40,721 nt of DNA from a bacterium (GTDB lineage: Bacteria > Bacteroidota > Bacteroidia > Cytophagales > Cyclobacteriaceae). The stretch covers positions 1-40,721 of the forward strand of contig JANSWY010000040.1 in NCBI GenBank assembly GCA_024743255.1. The letters are read 5' to 3'. How positions within the stretch are numbered: the first letter of the stretch is position 1; every line of letters starts with the position of its first letter. Below the pieces are notes generated by a model. It saw only the letters and a program-made list of their open reading frames with translations. It was not told the DNA's origin and ran no database searches. Positions 33,698 through 40,721 of the stretch are shown here, in pieces. Position numbers and translations under genes: made by a program.

Positions 33698-34721
33698 TAA
33701 TAACGGAAATTCGTCAACCCTCACACCAAAAGACTATGCTACCGATCAGGAAGTGAGATGGTGCCCGGGGTGTGGTGATTATTCGATTCTAAAACAAGTT
33801 CAAACTGTAATGCCGCAGCTTGGAGTTCCAAAAGAAAACACTGTTTTTGTATCAGGTATAGGATGTGCGGCTCGATACCCTTATTACATGAACACATATG
33901 GTATGCATAGTATTCATGGTCGAGCAACCGCTATTGCAAGTGGATTAAAGGCTTCTAATCCAGAATTAGATGTTTGGGTAATTACCGGAGATGGTGACTC
34001 TCTGGCAATTGGAGGGAATCATCTTATTCATCTGTTAAGAAGAAATATTGATGTCAATGTTTTGTTATTTAACAATGAGATATACGGGCTTACAAAAGGG
34101 CAATACTCCCCTACTTCACCACAGGGTAAAGTATCAAAGTCCACTCCACTAGGATCGGTTGATCATCCCTTCAATCCACTGGCACTGGCTTTAGGGGCAG
34201 AGGCAACATTTGTTTCCAGAGCCATTGACAGAAATCCGAAACATCTAAGAGACACAATTGTAGCAGCGCATAAACATAAAGGAACCAGTTTGATCGAAAT
34301 CTATCAGAATTGTAATGTTTTCAATGATTTGGCTTTTGATCTATACTCTAACAAAGATTCCAAAGAAGAAAATGCGATATACCTTGAAGCTGGGAAACCA
34401 TTACTTTTTGGGAAAGATCAGAACAAAGGCATTAAACTGGATGGATTCAAACCGGTAATAGTTTCTTTGGAAGAATCAGGGAATTCCACTGATGATTTAT
34501 GGGTACATGATCCAGAAGACAAAATCAAAGCATCAATTCTTACTAATTTCTTTGATTATGATTTTAATAAGGGGGATTTACCAAGACCATTTGGTGTATT
34601 TTATGAGAAACAACGTGACACGTATGAAGACCTAATGAAGACCCAAATAGATAATGCAGTCTCATCTGCTCCGATTGAGCTAGATGAGTTATTAAGTGGA
34701 AGCAATCACTGGGAAATCTAG
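33684..34721 (+). CDS. korB: 2-oxoacid:ferredoxin oxidoreductase beta subunit (2-oxoglutarate type)
   Basis: The 345-residue protein carries the thiamine-diphosphate motif GDGDSLAIGGNH (102-113) with the NNEIYGLTKGQYSPTS segment. It also has the cysteines for the [4Fe-4S] cluster: Cys27 and Cys30 in WCPGCGDY, Cys61 in GIGCAAR and a later Cys in EIYQNCNVFND. These match the beta subunits of 2-oxoglutarate:ferredoxin oxidoreductases, and the length is normal. The gene begins inside korA (14-base overlap, start at 33684), so translation is probably coupled. Its stop is directly adjacent to the stop of the convergent gene at 34722, with no spacer. Confidence 0.93.
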   Translation: MQKPNNNGNSSTLTPKDYATDQEVRWCPGCGDYSILKQVQTVMPQLGVPKENTVFVSGIGCAARYPYYMNTYGMHSIHGRATAIASGLKASNPELDVWVITGDGDSLAIGGNHLIHLLRRNIDVNVLLFNNEIYGLTKGQYSPTSPQGKVSKSTPLGSVDHPFNPLALALGAEATFVSRAIDRNPKHLRDTIVAAHKHKGTSLIEIYQNCNVFNDLAFDLYSNKDSKEENAIYLEAGKPLLFGKDQNKGIKLDGFKPVIVSLEESGNSTDDLWVHDPEDKIKASILTNFFDYDFNKGDLPRPFGVFYEKQRDTYEDLMKTQIDNAVSSAPIELDELLSGSNHWEI

Positions 34722-35108
34722 TTATTCCGACCAGACACCCATTGAATCCAATTGCACGATAACCAAATCTTTTGTTTCTTTCAACGCCTTCACATAGTCA
34801 TGTAATACGTATCCTTGCGCATCATCACTGTGTACTTGTAGATCGTAAATGAAGGTAAAATCCAGCTTCTCGAAAACAGGATCAAATTCAACGCATCTCT
34901 TTTGAATACCTTGAAGATCTTTTCCATAGAGTGGAACTTCATCATGTGCCACTAAAAACGCGTCCAATAAATTCACAATTGCTCGCTCAATGATGTGACA
35001 GGTTGAGAACATCACAACATCTTCCTGAGGCTTATTGTATTCAGACATTACCTGATCGTACTCCGCCAGTGCATTGTCAATTAACTCATCGATATTCCTT
35101 TTTTCCAT
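34722..35108 (-). CDS. Small helical protein, possible HEPN-domain family
   Basis: The 128-residue protein is predicted all-helical and acidic, and has no signal peptide. The central stretch MFSTCHIIERAIVNLLDAFL followed by LYGKDLQGIQKRC resembles the helix arrangement of HEPN nucleotide-binding or RNase proteins (a substrate-pocket helix with E-R-A, then a tHDL-like loop). The typical R-x4-H nuclease motif is not evident, so the assignment is weak. It ends flush against the convergent korB gene and has no same-strand partner. Confidence 0.7.
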   Translation of the reverse strand: MEKRNIDELIDNALAEYDQVMSEYNKPQEDVVMFSTCHIIERAIVNLLDAFLVAHDEVPLYGKDLQGIQKRCVEFDPVFEKLDFTFIYDLQVHSDDAQGYVLHDYVKALKETKDLVIVQLDSMGVWSE

Positions 35109-35254
35109 GATAACTAAATGAATGTCAAACTTTTAGTTTCCAGGCTTGGTTAGTATAAATATACAAATTCCTGAATAGAAATCCATTTTTCTTCAAGAAC
35201 CAAAACAATTCATAAGTTTGTACATTATAGTTTGTGACATTAATTAATGAAATC

Positions 35255-36256
35255 ATGATAAAATCCGTTGAACCACTAGGCTTTCCATGGCAAACAAAAG
35301 ACCCTTTCCTATTTTGTGCATATCATGAAGATGCATACCCCAAGGGTAATGATCAATTGGGTCCGGATGCCTCATTAGAAGGAAGGGCGATTGGTCAGGA
35401 TTTTCAAATAAAAGATGGCTGGAGAATGTATCATGGTGAAACTGTTCCTGGTTTTCCGTCTCATCCGCATAGAGGGTTTGAAACCGTCACTATTGTTCAA
35501 AAGGGATTGGTAGATCATGCTGATTCATTGGGTGCTGCTGGCCGTTTTGGTAACGGAGATGTGCAATGGATGACAGCTGGCAAGGGTGTTCAGCATTCTG
35601 AGATGTTCCCTTTATTAAACAAAAAAGCAGATAACCCATTTCTACTTTTTCAGATTTGGTTAAACCTTCCTAAAAAGAGCAAATTTGTTGAACCACATTT
35701 CGCTATGTTGTGGAATGAGAATATTCCAAAAATTGAGGTAAAGGATTCTAATGGTAATAGATCTGAAGTAACCGTTATTGTCGGCAGTTTTGATGAAACA
35801 AAAGTAGACTCCCCCTCTCCTAGTTCATGGGCCTCAGATAACAAGAATAGTGTAGCCATTTACACGATCAAAATGGAACCCAATGCGAATTTAAATCTTC
35901 CTGCAACCAACATTGAACTAAACAGGTCATTATACTTCTTTAAAGGAAATGATATTAACATTGGTGGGTCCAGCATTTCCAAAGATCATTCTATTGACCT
36001 CTCAAATGACGTCATTGAGATCAAAAATGGTGATACTGAATCTCATTTTCTGTATTTGCAGGGAAAACCAATCAATGAACCAACTGTTCAATACGGTCCG
36101 TTTGTGATGAACTCACCAGAGGAGATACAAGCTGCCATGATGGACTATCAAAGGACACAATTTGGAGGTTGGCCATGGCCAAAACACGATCAGGTGCATG
36201 ATGAATCTCTAGGTCGATTTGCGAAGTTTGCAGATGGTACAGAGGTAGTAAAATAA
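35255..36256 (+). CDS. Pirin-family bicupin protein
   Basis: The 333-residue cupin protein starts [12 protein letters not shown]. An in-frame GTG at 35234 would add seven residues, but the ATG at 35255 fits the family better. The metal site typical of pirins is complete: His70 and His72 in [11 protein letters not shown], and His114 and Glu116 in GKGVQHSEM. The C-terminal second cupin part ends with [20 protein letters not shown] then QFGGWPWP, a hallmark of the family. Pirins are iron-binding; some have quercetin dioxygenase activity and others act as redox-sensing cofactors. The precise role here cannot be read from the sequence or context. It seems to be a single-gene unit. Confidence 0.92.
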   Translation: MIKSVEPLGFPWQTKDPFLFCAYHEDAYPKGNDQLGPDASLEGRAIGQDFQIKDGWRMYHGETVPGFPSHPHRGFETVTIVQKGLVDHADSLGAAGRFGNGDVQWMTAGKGVQHSEMFPLLNKKADNPFLLFQIWLNLPKKSKFVEPHFAMLWNENIPKIEVKDSNGNRSEVTVIVGSFDETKVDSPSPSSWASDNKNSVAIYTIKMEPNANLNLPATNIELNRSLYFFKGNDINIGGSSISKDHSIDLSNDVIEIKNGDTESHFLYLQGKPINEPTVQYGPFVMNSPEEIQAAMMDYQRTQFGGWPWPKHDQVHDESLGRFAKFADGTEVVK

Positions 36257-36377
36257 GGGAATAATTGACTACACATAATTTCCCGTTTGTCACGAAATTG
36301 CTGTAGTCTGTCGAATTTGAGAACCTTCCGGGCATATGTTCGTTAATTACCCACAGAACTTTTTCAAATAAATTTCT

Positions 36378-37604
36378 GTGCCTAAAAACATTAATCTACA
36401 TCTTATCCTGGGGTCACTCTGGCTGTTGATGTTTGCTTCTAGCAGTCAATTTTTTATCATAGCTCCAATTTTACCTCAGTTAGGCGAACAGTTAAATATT
36501 GCAGAAAACATTCAAGGTACATTAATTTCAGGCTATGCTTTCTCATTAGCTATCTCAGCACTCTTTATTGGACCTGTATCAGACAAAATTGGAAGAAGAA
36601 GAATTCTTATCTTAGGAAGTGCAACAATGGCTGTTGCATTAGGACTCCACCCCTTTGCTTACGATTATACCTCAATACTAACACTAAGATTGATAGCTGG
36701 AATTGCTGGTGGAATACTTACTGGTTCTTGTGTTTCATATATCCGAGATGTATTCCCTTATAACAAAAGAGGTTGGGCAAACGGTATTGTAGCCACAGGA
36801 AGTGCCGCAGGACAGATATTAGGAATTCCAATTGGGAAAATTTTGGCTTCCCAACAAGGATTTGACACTCCATTTCTGTTCTTCAGTGCTGTAATGGCAA
36901 TTGCGTTTTTCATGATAATGCAATTTGTGCCTCACACATCACTGGAGGCAAAGTATCAACGATTAACATGGTCAAGCTTTAGTCTTACCGGATACAAGGA
37001 TGTCTTAAAATCAAGACATTTTGGAGCTTCAGCTGTTGGTTATGTTTTGATGTTCTTTAGTATCTCAATGTTTATGGTTTATTTTCCAACGTGGCTCGAG
37101 GTAGATTTAAGCTTCTCTAGTGAATTCGTGGCACTTATATTATCAGTTGGTGGTATTGCCACTTTAATAGGCTCACCGTTAGCAGGCAGGCTTACTGATC
37201 TTGTTGGTAGAAAATCGGTGAATATCGTCAATAATCTGGGCTTAGCAGTCAGCATACTTGCTCTTGCTACATTGGATCATAGTGGTATTACTTTAGTCAT
37301 TCTTAGTTTCTTCACTATGCTTTTCCTATCTGGAAGACTTGTTTCATTCCAGGCTTTGATCTCAGACATTACTTCAGATTCTTCCAGAGGACGTTTTATG
37401 TGCTTATCTATCAGTATTGGCCAGATTGGAATGGGATTGGGATCATTCTTTTCCGGGTTTGTTTTTGACAATTTCAGCTTTCTTGGAAATGTAGTGATTT
37501 CCGCTATTGCATGTATTGCAATGATTGCCACTGTGTTAGTGTTTGATACTGCAACACAGGTAAATGAACCTGTTGCTGAGATGACTCCAGCAGAAATCAG
37601 CTAG
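36378..37604 (+). CDS. MFS transporter, drug-efflux-like (12 helices), GTG start
   Basis: The 408-residue membrane protein has about twelve hydrophobic helices. The MFS signature between helices 2 and 3 is GPVSDKIGRRRI, and the half-repeat copy is GRLTDLVGRK. PRG-like loops and FPYNKRGWANGIVATGSAAG in helix 5 resemble the DHA1 efflux families. The start must be the GTG at 36378, because an in-frame TAA lies six bases upstream and the next ATG falls inside helix 1. The C-terminal tail (VNEPVAEMTPAEIS) is cytoplasmic. The substrate is unknown. Its TAG stop shares a CTAG tetramer with the stop of the convergent queE. Confidence 0.88.
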   Translation: MPKNINLHLILGSLWLLMFASSSQFFIIAPILPQLGEQLNIAENIQGTLISGYAFSLAISALFIGPVSDKIGRRRILILGSATMAVALGLHPFAYDYTSILTLRLIAGIAGGILTGSCVSYIRDVFPYNKRGWANGIVATGSAAGQILGIPIGKILASQQGFDTPFLFFSAVMAIAFFMIMQFVPHTSLEAKYQRLTWSSFSLTGYKDVLKSRHFGASAVGYVLMFFSISMFMVYFPTWLEVDLSFSSEFVALILSVGGIATLIGSPLAGRLTDLVGRKSVNIVNNLGLAVSILALATLDHSGITLVILSFFTMLFLSGRLVSFQALISDITSDSSRGRFMCLSISIGQIGMGLGSFFSGFVFDNFSFLGNVVISAIACIAMIATVLVFDTATQVNEPVAEMTPAEIS

Positions 37605-38350
37605 ACTCCCCTCTTAGGACCGTAAACATGAATATGTAATCGGTCTGTATAATTAAAACCTTTTTCTTTGCAGACTTCAATCAACCACTGTTGCTTATTA
37701 TTTAACATCTCTGGTGTAGTTCCCTGAGGCATTAGGTATACTGAATCATGAGGTATTTGATATTCTTCAATTAAATGTAACACCTCGTCTAAGTCGCTCT
37801 GCTCCTCAATTACAAATTTGAAATTTGATTTTGAGCTTTGGCTAAAAAATTCAATTGCTTTTGGGCTTATACGTTCCTCCTTTTTTACGAACGAATTACT
37901 CAGCTTTACAGATACGTTGTATTGATCAATTAAAGGTTCCAAATCTTCATTTGGTACAAGAGTACCATTTGTCTCAAATTCAATGTGCTTTCTGAGTGAC
38001 TTCAACTTTGCACATAATTCAATGAGCTCCTTATGTTGAACTAATGGTTCACCTCCTGTTATGACAACATGTTTACAATTATACTGAGCAACTTCTTCCA
38101 AAATCTGATCAGCAGTCATCCTTAGAATGTGCTCATCCTTTTTGAATTTGGAATAATCTGGTTTTGAATCATTTACATGATTATAATTGGTATTTTCCCA
38201 ATTCCAGGTATAGTCTGTATCACACCAAACACAATAGAGATTGCATAATGACAGTCTTATAAAAACTGAAGGTACTCCCAGGTTTTTACCTTCTCCCTGG
38301 ATTGTATGAAAGATTTCCGGACCCTGATCAAGCTTTGCAATGTTGAGCAT
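37601..38350 (-). CDS. queE: 7-carboxy-7-deazaguanine synthase (radical SAM)
   Basis: The 249-residue protein contains the radical-SAM cluster motif C36-x3-C40-x2-C43 (LCNLYCVWCDTDYTW), preceded by the QueE hallmark FHTIQGEGKNLGVPSVFIRL. The SAM-binding TGGEPL and FETNG segments follow, and it ends HIHVYGPKRGV. QueE rearranges 6-carboxy-tetrahydropterin to 7-carboxy-7-deazaguanine, the third step on the way to preQ0 and queuosine. The length fits the longer bacterial form, with an insert around residues 50-75 after the cluster. The other queuosine genes are not in the window. It is convergent with the MFS gene and overlaps its stop. Confidence 0.93.
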   Translation of the reverse strand: MLNIAKLDQGPEIFHTIQGEGKNLGVPSVFIRLSLCNLYCVWCDTDYTWNWENTNYNHVNDSKPDYSKFKKDEHILRMTADQILEEVAQYNCKHVVITGGEPLVQHKELIELCAKLKSLRKHIEFETNGTLVPNEDLEPLIDQYNVSVKLSNSFVKKEERISPKAIEFFSQSSKSNFKFVIEEQSDLDEVLHLIEEYQIPHDSVYLMPQGTTPEMLNNKQQWLIEVCKEKGFNYTDRLHIHVYGPKRGV

Positions 38351-38365
38351 GATGCAAATCTAGTA

Positions 38366-39178
38366 TTAGTCAATAATAGATTGTATTTCTTTTATCATTT
38401 GTTCGTCTACAAAGTCTATTATATTTCCTGTTTTCAAAGAAAGGCTCTTCAAGTGCACAGGTTCTCTACCCAGTTCTATTCGGTCATTTTTATTTTTATC
38501 AATACCAAAACTAAGAATAACCTCATCTGAATTCTTTAAGACTTTGAAGCCCAGATATTCTTTATTCATTTCTTCATGAACCATTAAGGTATTATTATCA
38601 ATGTTGTATAAAACAAAAGATAATTTGTCTTTACCATTGATCAATTCATCGTCATTGGTATCCTCCAGGACAGCATTTATTAAAATGTATGAACTCCCAT
38701 CTCTTTGGTAGAATTGATAATGAGGGATAAACGCTTTTCTATCAAAAATTCTTTGCTTAGTGGAATTTCCCTGATTATACAGAATTAGATTGTTTATAGG
38801 TTCTTCATAATATCTTCGGTATACACCTTCACCGACATGAGAATCAAAGCTATCCATATACATTCTAAGATCATCCTCTATCATTTCTGGATTCTCCAGG
38901 TTTACCAAAGATATTTCTATGATATATAATGGCATTATGGTGTCTAGCAAATGAGGTTCCCCAAAAGTAATTTGCTGATCTCTTAAATTAATTTGTCCAC
39001 CGCTTTTATTCTGAGCGGGTTTATCTACAGTGATATCAGCTATTTGATTGCTTGTACTCCGTAAGGCTCTTGATACCTCTTTCCAAACAACGCTAAATAG
39101 CACAAATATTAATATAATGAGAGCTACAGTACCAATAGCAGCTAGTAGTTTTTGATTATACCTCGACAGTTTATCCAT
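38366..39178 (-). CDS. Membrane-anchored protein of unknown function
   Basis: The 270-residue protein has a short basic N-terminus (MDKLSRYNQK) and one strong transmembrane helix (about 12-34, LAAIGTVALIILIFVLFSVV). The remaining roughly 230 residues should lie in the periplasm. That part is beta-rich and acidic, with IMPLYIIEISLVNLENPEMI, FIPHYQFYQRDGSSYILINA and a short Asp/Asn-rich FGIDKNKNDRIELG. I do not recognise the family. It starts 43 bases after the HELGH-protein gene on the same strand, so both probably form one transcript. Confidence 0.8.
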   Translation of the reverse strand: MDKLSRYNQKLLAAIGTVALIILIFVLFSVVWKEVSRALRSTSNQIADITVDKPAQNKSGGQINLRDQQITFGEPHLLDTIMPLYIIEISLVNLENPEMIEDDLRMYMDSFDSHVGEGVYRRYYEEPINNLILYNQGNSTKQRIFDRKAFIPHYQFYQRDGSSYILINAVLEDTNDDELINGKDKLSFVLYNIDNNTLMVHEEMNKEYLGFKVLKNSDEVILSFGIDKNKNDRIELGREPVHLKSLSLKTGNIIDFVDEQMIKEIQSIID

Positions 39179-39221
39179 GATTGATAAATTTTAATAATTG
39201 AAAGATAACAAAATTCCAGAT

Positions 39222-39929
39222 CTACAATAGCTCCTTTAACTCAACATCTGTCATATAGTATTTATCAATAAACTCAGCACCAAATTGCTCATACAAGTCC
39301 CTACAAGATGGATCATACCTCACATAATAAGCATACTGATAAATCTGACTTCCTAACCCATGATATACAGGCATAAGATCTGTACTTCTTTCATGCTTAG
39401 CTCGAAACTCACTGCTAACCAGATACATTAATCCCCATTTTGCGATTTGAAGAGTTGATAACTCATCATAGTAAGCAACATGACCTAATTCATGAGCAAG
39501 AATTCCTACCTGTGCATCAAAAGGAAGTGACCTTAATAAAATCTCATCAAATTGAGCGTTCGTTGCATCATTTAAAAGGATCTTGTAAACGCGATTCTTC
39601 TTGGGACCGAAAAGTGTTCCGATATCAAAGTTTGATTCCATTGGCGCTCCTGATTGGGTAAGCTCCATATCAATATTGACTTCTTTCAACTCCGGGTAGG
39701 CCGCAAATGCTAATAATGCTGCCATTTCATATCCTTCTGGCAGCCCCTTATTTGTACCAACCAGCTGGATTAGACTATCCTTATTGTATGTTTTACTTTC
39801 AAGTGTATCAGCGAAAATGAACGAAGTTGTTTTACGATCTACCTGCACAGGGTCAACTGATTGAAAGAGAATAAGCAATATGAGTATTACAAACAATCCA
39901 AGAAATGTGAGGAAGGCTTTTTTTAGCAT
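39222..39929 (-). CDS. Membrane-anchored putative zinc metalloprotease (HELGH)
   Basis: The 235-residue protein has an N-terminal signal anchor (MLKKAFLTFLGLFVILILLI). The mature part contains GILAHELGHVAYYDEL with HExxH zinc ligands His146 and His150. About 30 residues on, FRAKHERSTDLM offers Glu180 and Asp184, in the spacing of the ExxxD motif of M48-type peptidases. Substrates cannot be told, and the protein is shorter than typical M48 members. It is followed on the same strand by the unknown membrane-anchored protein. An alternative is a catalytically inert relative used for binding. The metalloprotease call rests on the single motif and its companion. Confidence 0.65.
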   Translation of the reverse strand: MLKKAFLTFLGLFVILILLILFQSVDPVQVDRKTTSFIFADTLESKTYNKDSLIQLVGTNKGLPEGYEMAALLAFAAYPELKEVNIDMELTQSGAPMESNFDIGTLFGPKKNRVYKILLNDATNAQFDEILLRSLPFDAQVGILAHELGHVAYYDELSTLQIAKWGLMYLVSSEFRAKHERSTDLMPVYHGLGSQIYQYAYYVRYDPSCRDLYEQFGAEFIDKYYMTDVELKELL

Positions 39930-40040
39930 CTAATTGATCCGCTTATTTAATATCGAAAATACTGATTCTTCTGAAGAAGAAGGAGTTAAGATAAGAAAAG
40001 AAAATGTGGACAGATGATTGTTTGTAGAAAAATAAGACAA

Positions 40041-40101
40041 GAGGTAACTATTCCAATCCATTGCTAACCAAAACAAAAATCAAAATAAAAAAAGTTACCT
40101 C
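40041..40101. repeat. Spaced 9-bp inverted repeat between TonB-receptor and protease genes
   Basis: GAGGTAACT (40041-40049) and AGTTACCTC (40093-40101) are perfect complements separated by 43 bases, mostly A-rich. On the minus strand the first arm is followed by a T-run, so it could act in ending transcription of the receptor gene, but the wide spacing makes this uncertain. Confidence 0.35.
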
Positions 40102-40128
40102 CTGAATAATCTACATGTTTGTTATTGT

Positions 40129-40721
40129 TTAGAAGTTGAATCCAATTCTACCAAAAAAGTATGCCCCATCAGATCCCATCTGCACCGAATCAGCGAATCC
40201 TCCCTGATCTGTCCAGCCGTCAAACTGAGCAGTTGGATAGGCATTGAATATATTGTTTCCTCCAATTGTCAATCTCATTTTTTCAGTTATAGCATAACCG
40301 ATATTAAAGTCGACAGTCATTGCAGCGTCATAAACATCTGTAGCATCTACTTCAAGCGCATCTGCCTCAGCCTGAGTTGCAGGAGGACTATCGATCCATT
40401 GGAAATCCTGAAGCTGAACTTCACTAAATTGAGTCAGTAAAGCGTTAATTGACCATTTTGAAGTATTGTAGCCCAGGTTCAACCCAAACTTATAATCAGG
40501 AGCGGCGGCCTCAAGATAGGCCTGGGCAAACGGGCCAAAAAATGTTAGTGGGTCAAGATCTCCACTGTTTATAGCATCTATTTTTAAATCATTCACATTT
40601 CCTGTTAAGCCAACATTTAATGATCCATTGGCAAGGTCAGTTTGATAGCTAAGTACAATATCTATTCCTTGAGTTCTGGTGTCCACACCATTTGCAAAGA
40701 ATTGAGCATCCTCTACTCCCA
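40129..40721 (-). CDS. TonB-dependent receptor, C-terminal barrel part (cut by window edge)
   Basis: The frame is open to the right edge and gives about 196 residues; the apparent GTG start at 40686 is internal, because GVEDAQFFANG reads through it. The sequence has the alternating strands of an outer-membrane barrel: GIDIVLSYQTDLANGSLNVG, YKFGLNLGYNTSKWSINALL and RLTIGGNNIFNAYPT. It ends with SDGAYFFGRIGFNF, where the terminal Phe is the usual BAM signal. The segment NNIFNAYP is typical of the last strands of TonB-dependent receptors. Because the plug and N-terminal domains are missing, a siderophore, vitamin or other substrate cannot be assigned; SusC type seems less likely since no susD follows. 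Confidence 0.88.
   Translation of the reverse strand, partial: GVEDAQFFANGVDTRTQGIDIVLSYQTDLANGSLNVGLTGNVNDLKIDAINSGDLDPLTFFGPFAQAYLEAAAPDYKFGLNLGYNTSKWSINALLTQFSEVQLQDFQWIDSPPATQAEADALEVDATDVYDAAMTVDFNIGYAITEKMRLTIGGNNIFNAYPTAQFDGWTDQGGFADSVQMGSDGAYFFGRIGFNF

Noticed and set aside
36257-36284. Hairpin GGGAATAATT...AATTTCCC after the pirin gene
   Set aside because: The stem needs a two-base bulge and no T-run follows, so it is not supported as a terminator.
40129-40686. Self-contained 185-residue gene starting at 40686
   Set aside because: The supposed start is an internal GTG, and the reading frame continues with barrel-like sequence to the window edge, so it is the end of a larger receptor.

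Overview
The window looks like chromosome of a free-living, probably marine, aerobic member of the Bacteroidota (Cytophagales/Flavobacteria-like). The evidence is an A+T-rich sequence, SusC/SusD pairs, a type IX secretion (T9SS) sorting domain, lipoproteins with acidic surface-export signals, a Lacal_2735-type small protein, Bacteroidota-style promoters (TTTG-N19-TAnnTTTG) and an almost complete lack of Shine-Dalgarno sites. No rRNA, tRNA, CRISPR array, insertion sequence or phage gene was seen.

Region 1 (1-11844, minus strand) is a beta-mannan utilisation locus. Its transcription order is a 49-residue membrane peptide, SusC, SusD, a surface glycan-binding lipoprotein with a Cys-rich stalk, GH26 mannanase, T9SS-secreted GH5 mannanase, sulfatase, and a GH130 mannosyl-glucose phosphorylase that runs off the left edge. 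The last four genes are joined by three successive ATGA overlaps. The logic is surface cleavage, SusCD import, periplasmic trimming and desulfation, then cytosolic phosphorolysis to mannose-1-phosphate. A pair of 13-bp direct repeats at 22-bp spacing upstream of the first gene is a candidate operator. The sulfatase suggests that the substrate may be a sulfated (algal) mannan.

Region 2 (12166-20030) holds an unknown secreted protein, a small membrane protein that appears frameshifted, a fructan module (GH32 lipoprotein plus sugar/H+ symporter, ATGA-coupled), and directly upstream a 1220-residue protein. That protein joins a calcineurin-like phosphoesterase, an atypical kinase-like segment (DRH ... 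DRD motifs) and an Omp85-like outer-membrane barrel. It is the most unusual gene here.

Region 3 (20140-23368) is a TetR-led operon with an Mpo1/DUF962 protein, an alpha/beta hydrolase strongly resembling mammalian MEST, and an old-yellow-enzyme oxidoreductase. A palindrome sits between the -33 and -7 elements of the tetR promoter, which suggests autoregulated lipid or hydroxy-fatty-acid metabolism.

Region 4 (23487-31584) contains an IF-2-N-terminus-like protein without a GTPase domain, a LolA-like plus sortilin/BNR propeller pair ending in a strong terminator, a lipoprotein with seven propeller repeats, an HtrA-like protease without a visible signal peptide, and a Lacal_2735-type protein.

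Region 5 (31832-40721) has mostly housekeeping genes: 2-oxoacid:ferredoxin oxidoreductase korAB (preceded by a large inverted repeat), a possible HEPN protein, pirin, an MFS exporter, queE, two membrane-anchored proteins (one with HELGH), and the C-terminus of a TonB-dependent receptor at the right edge. Identifications rest on motif recognition by eye; no search was run.
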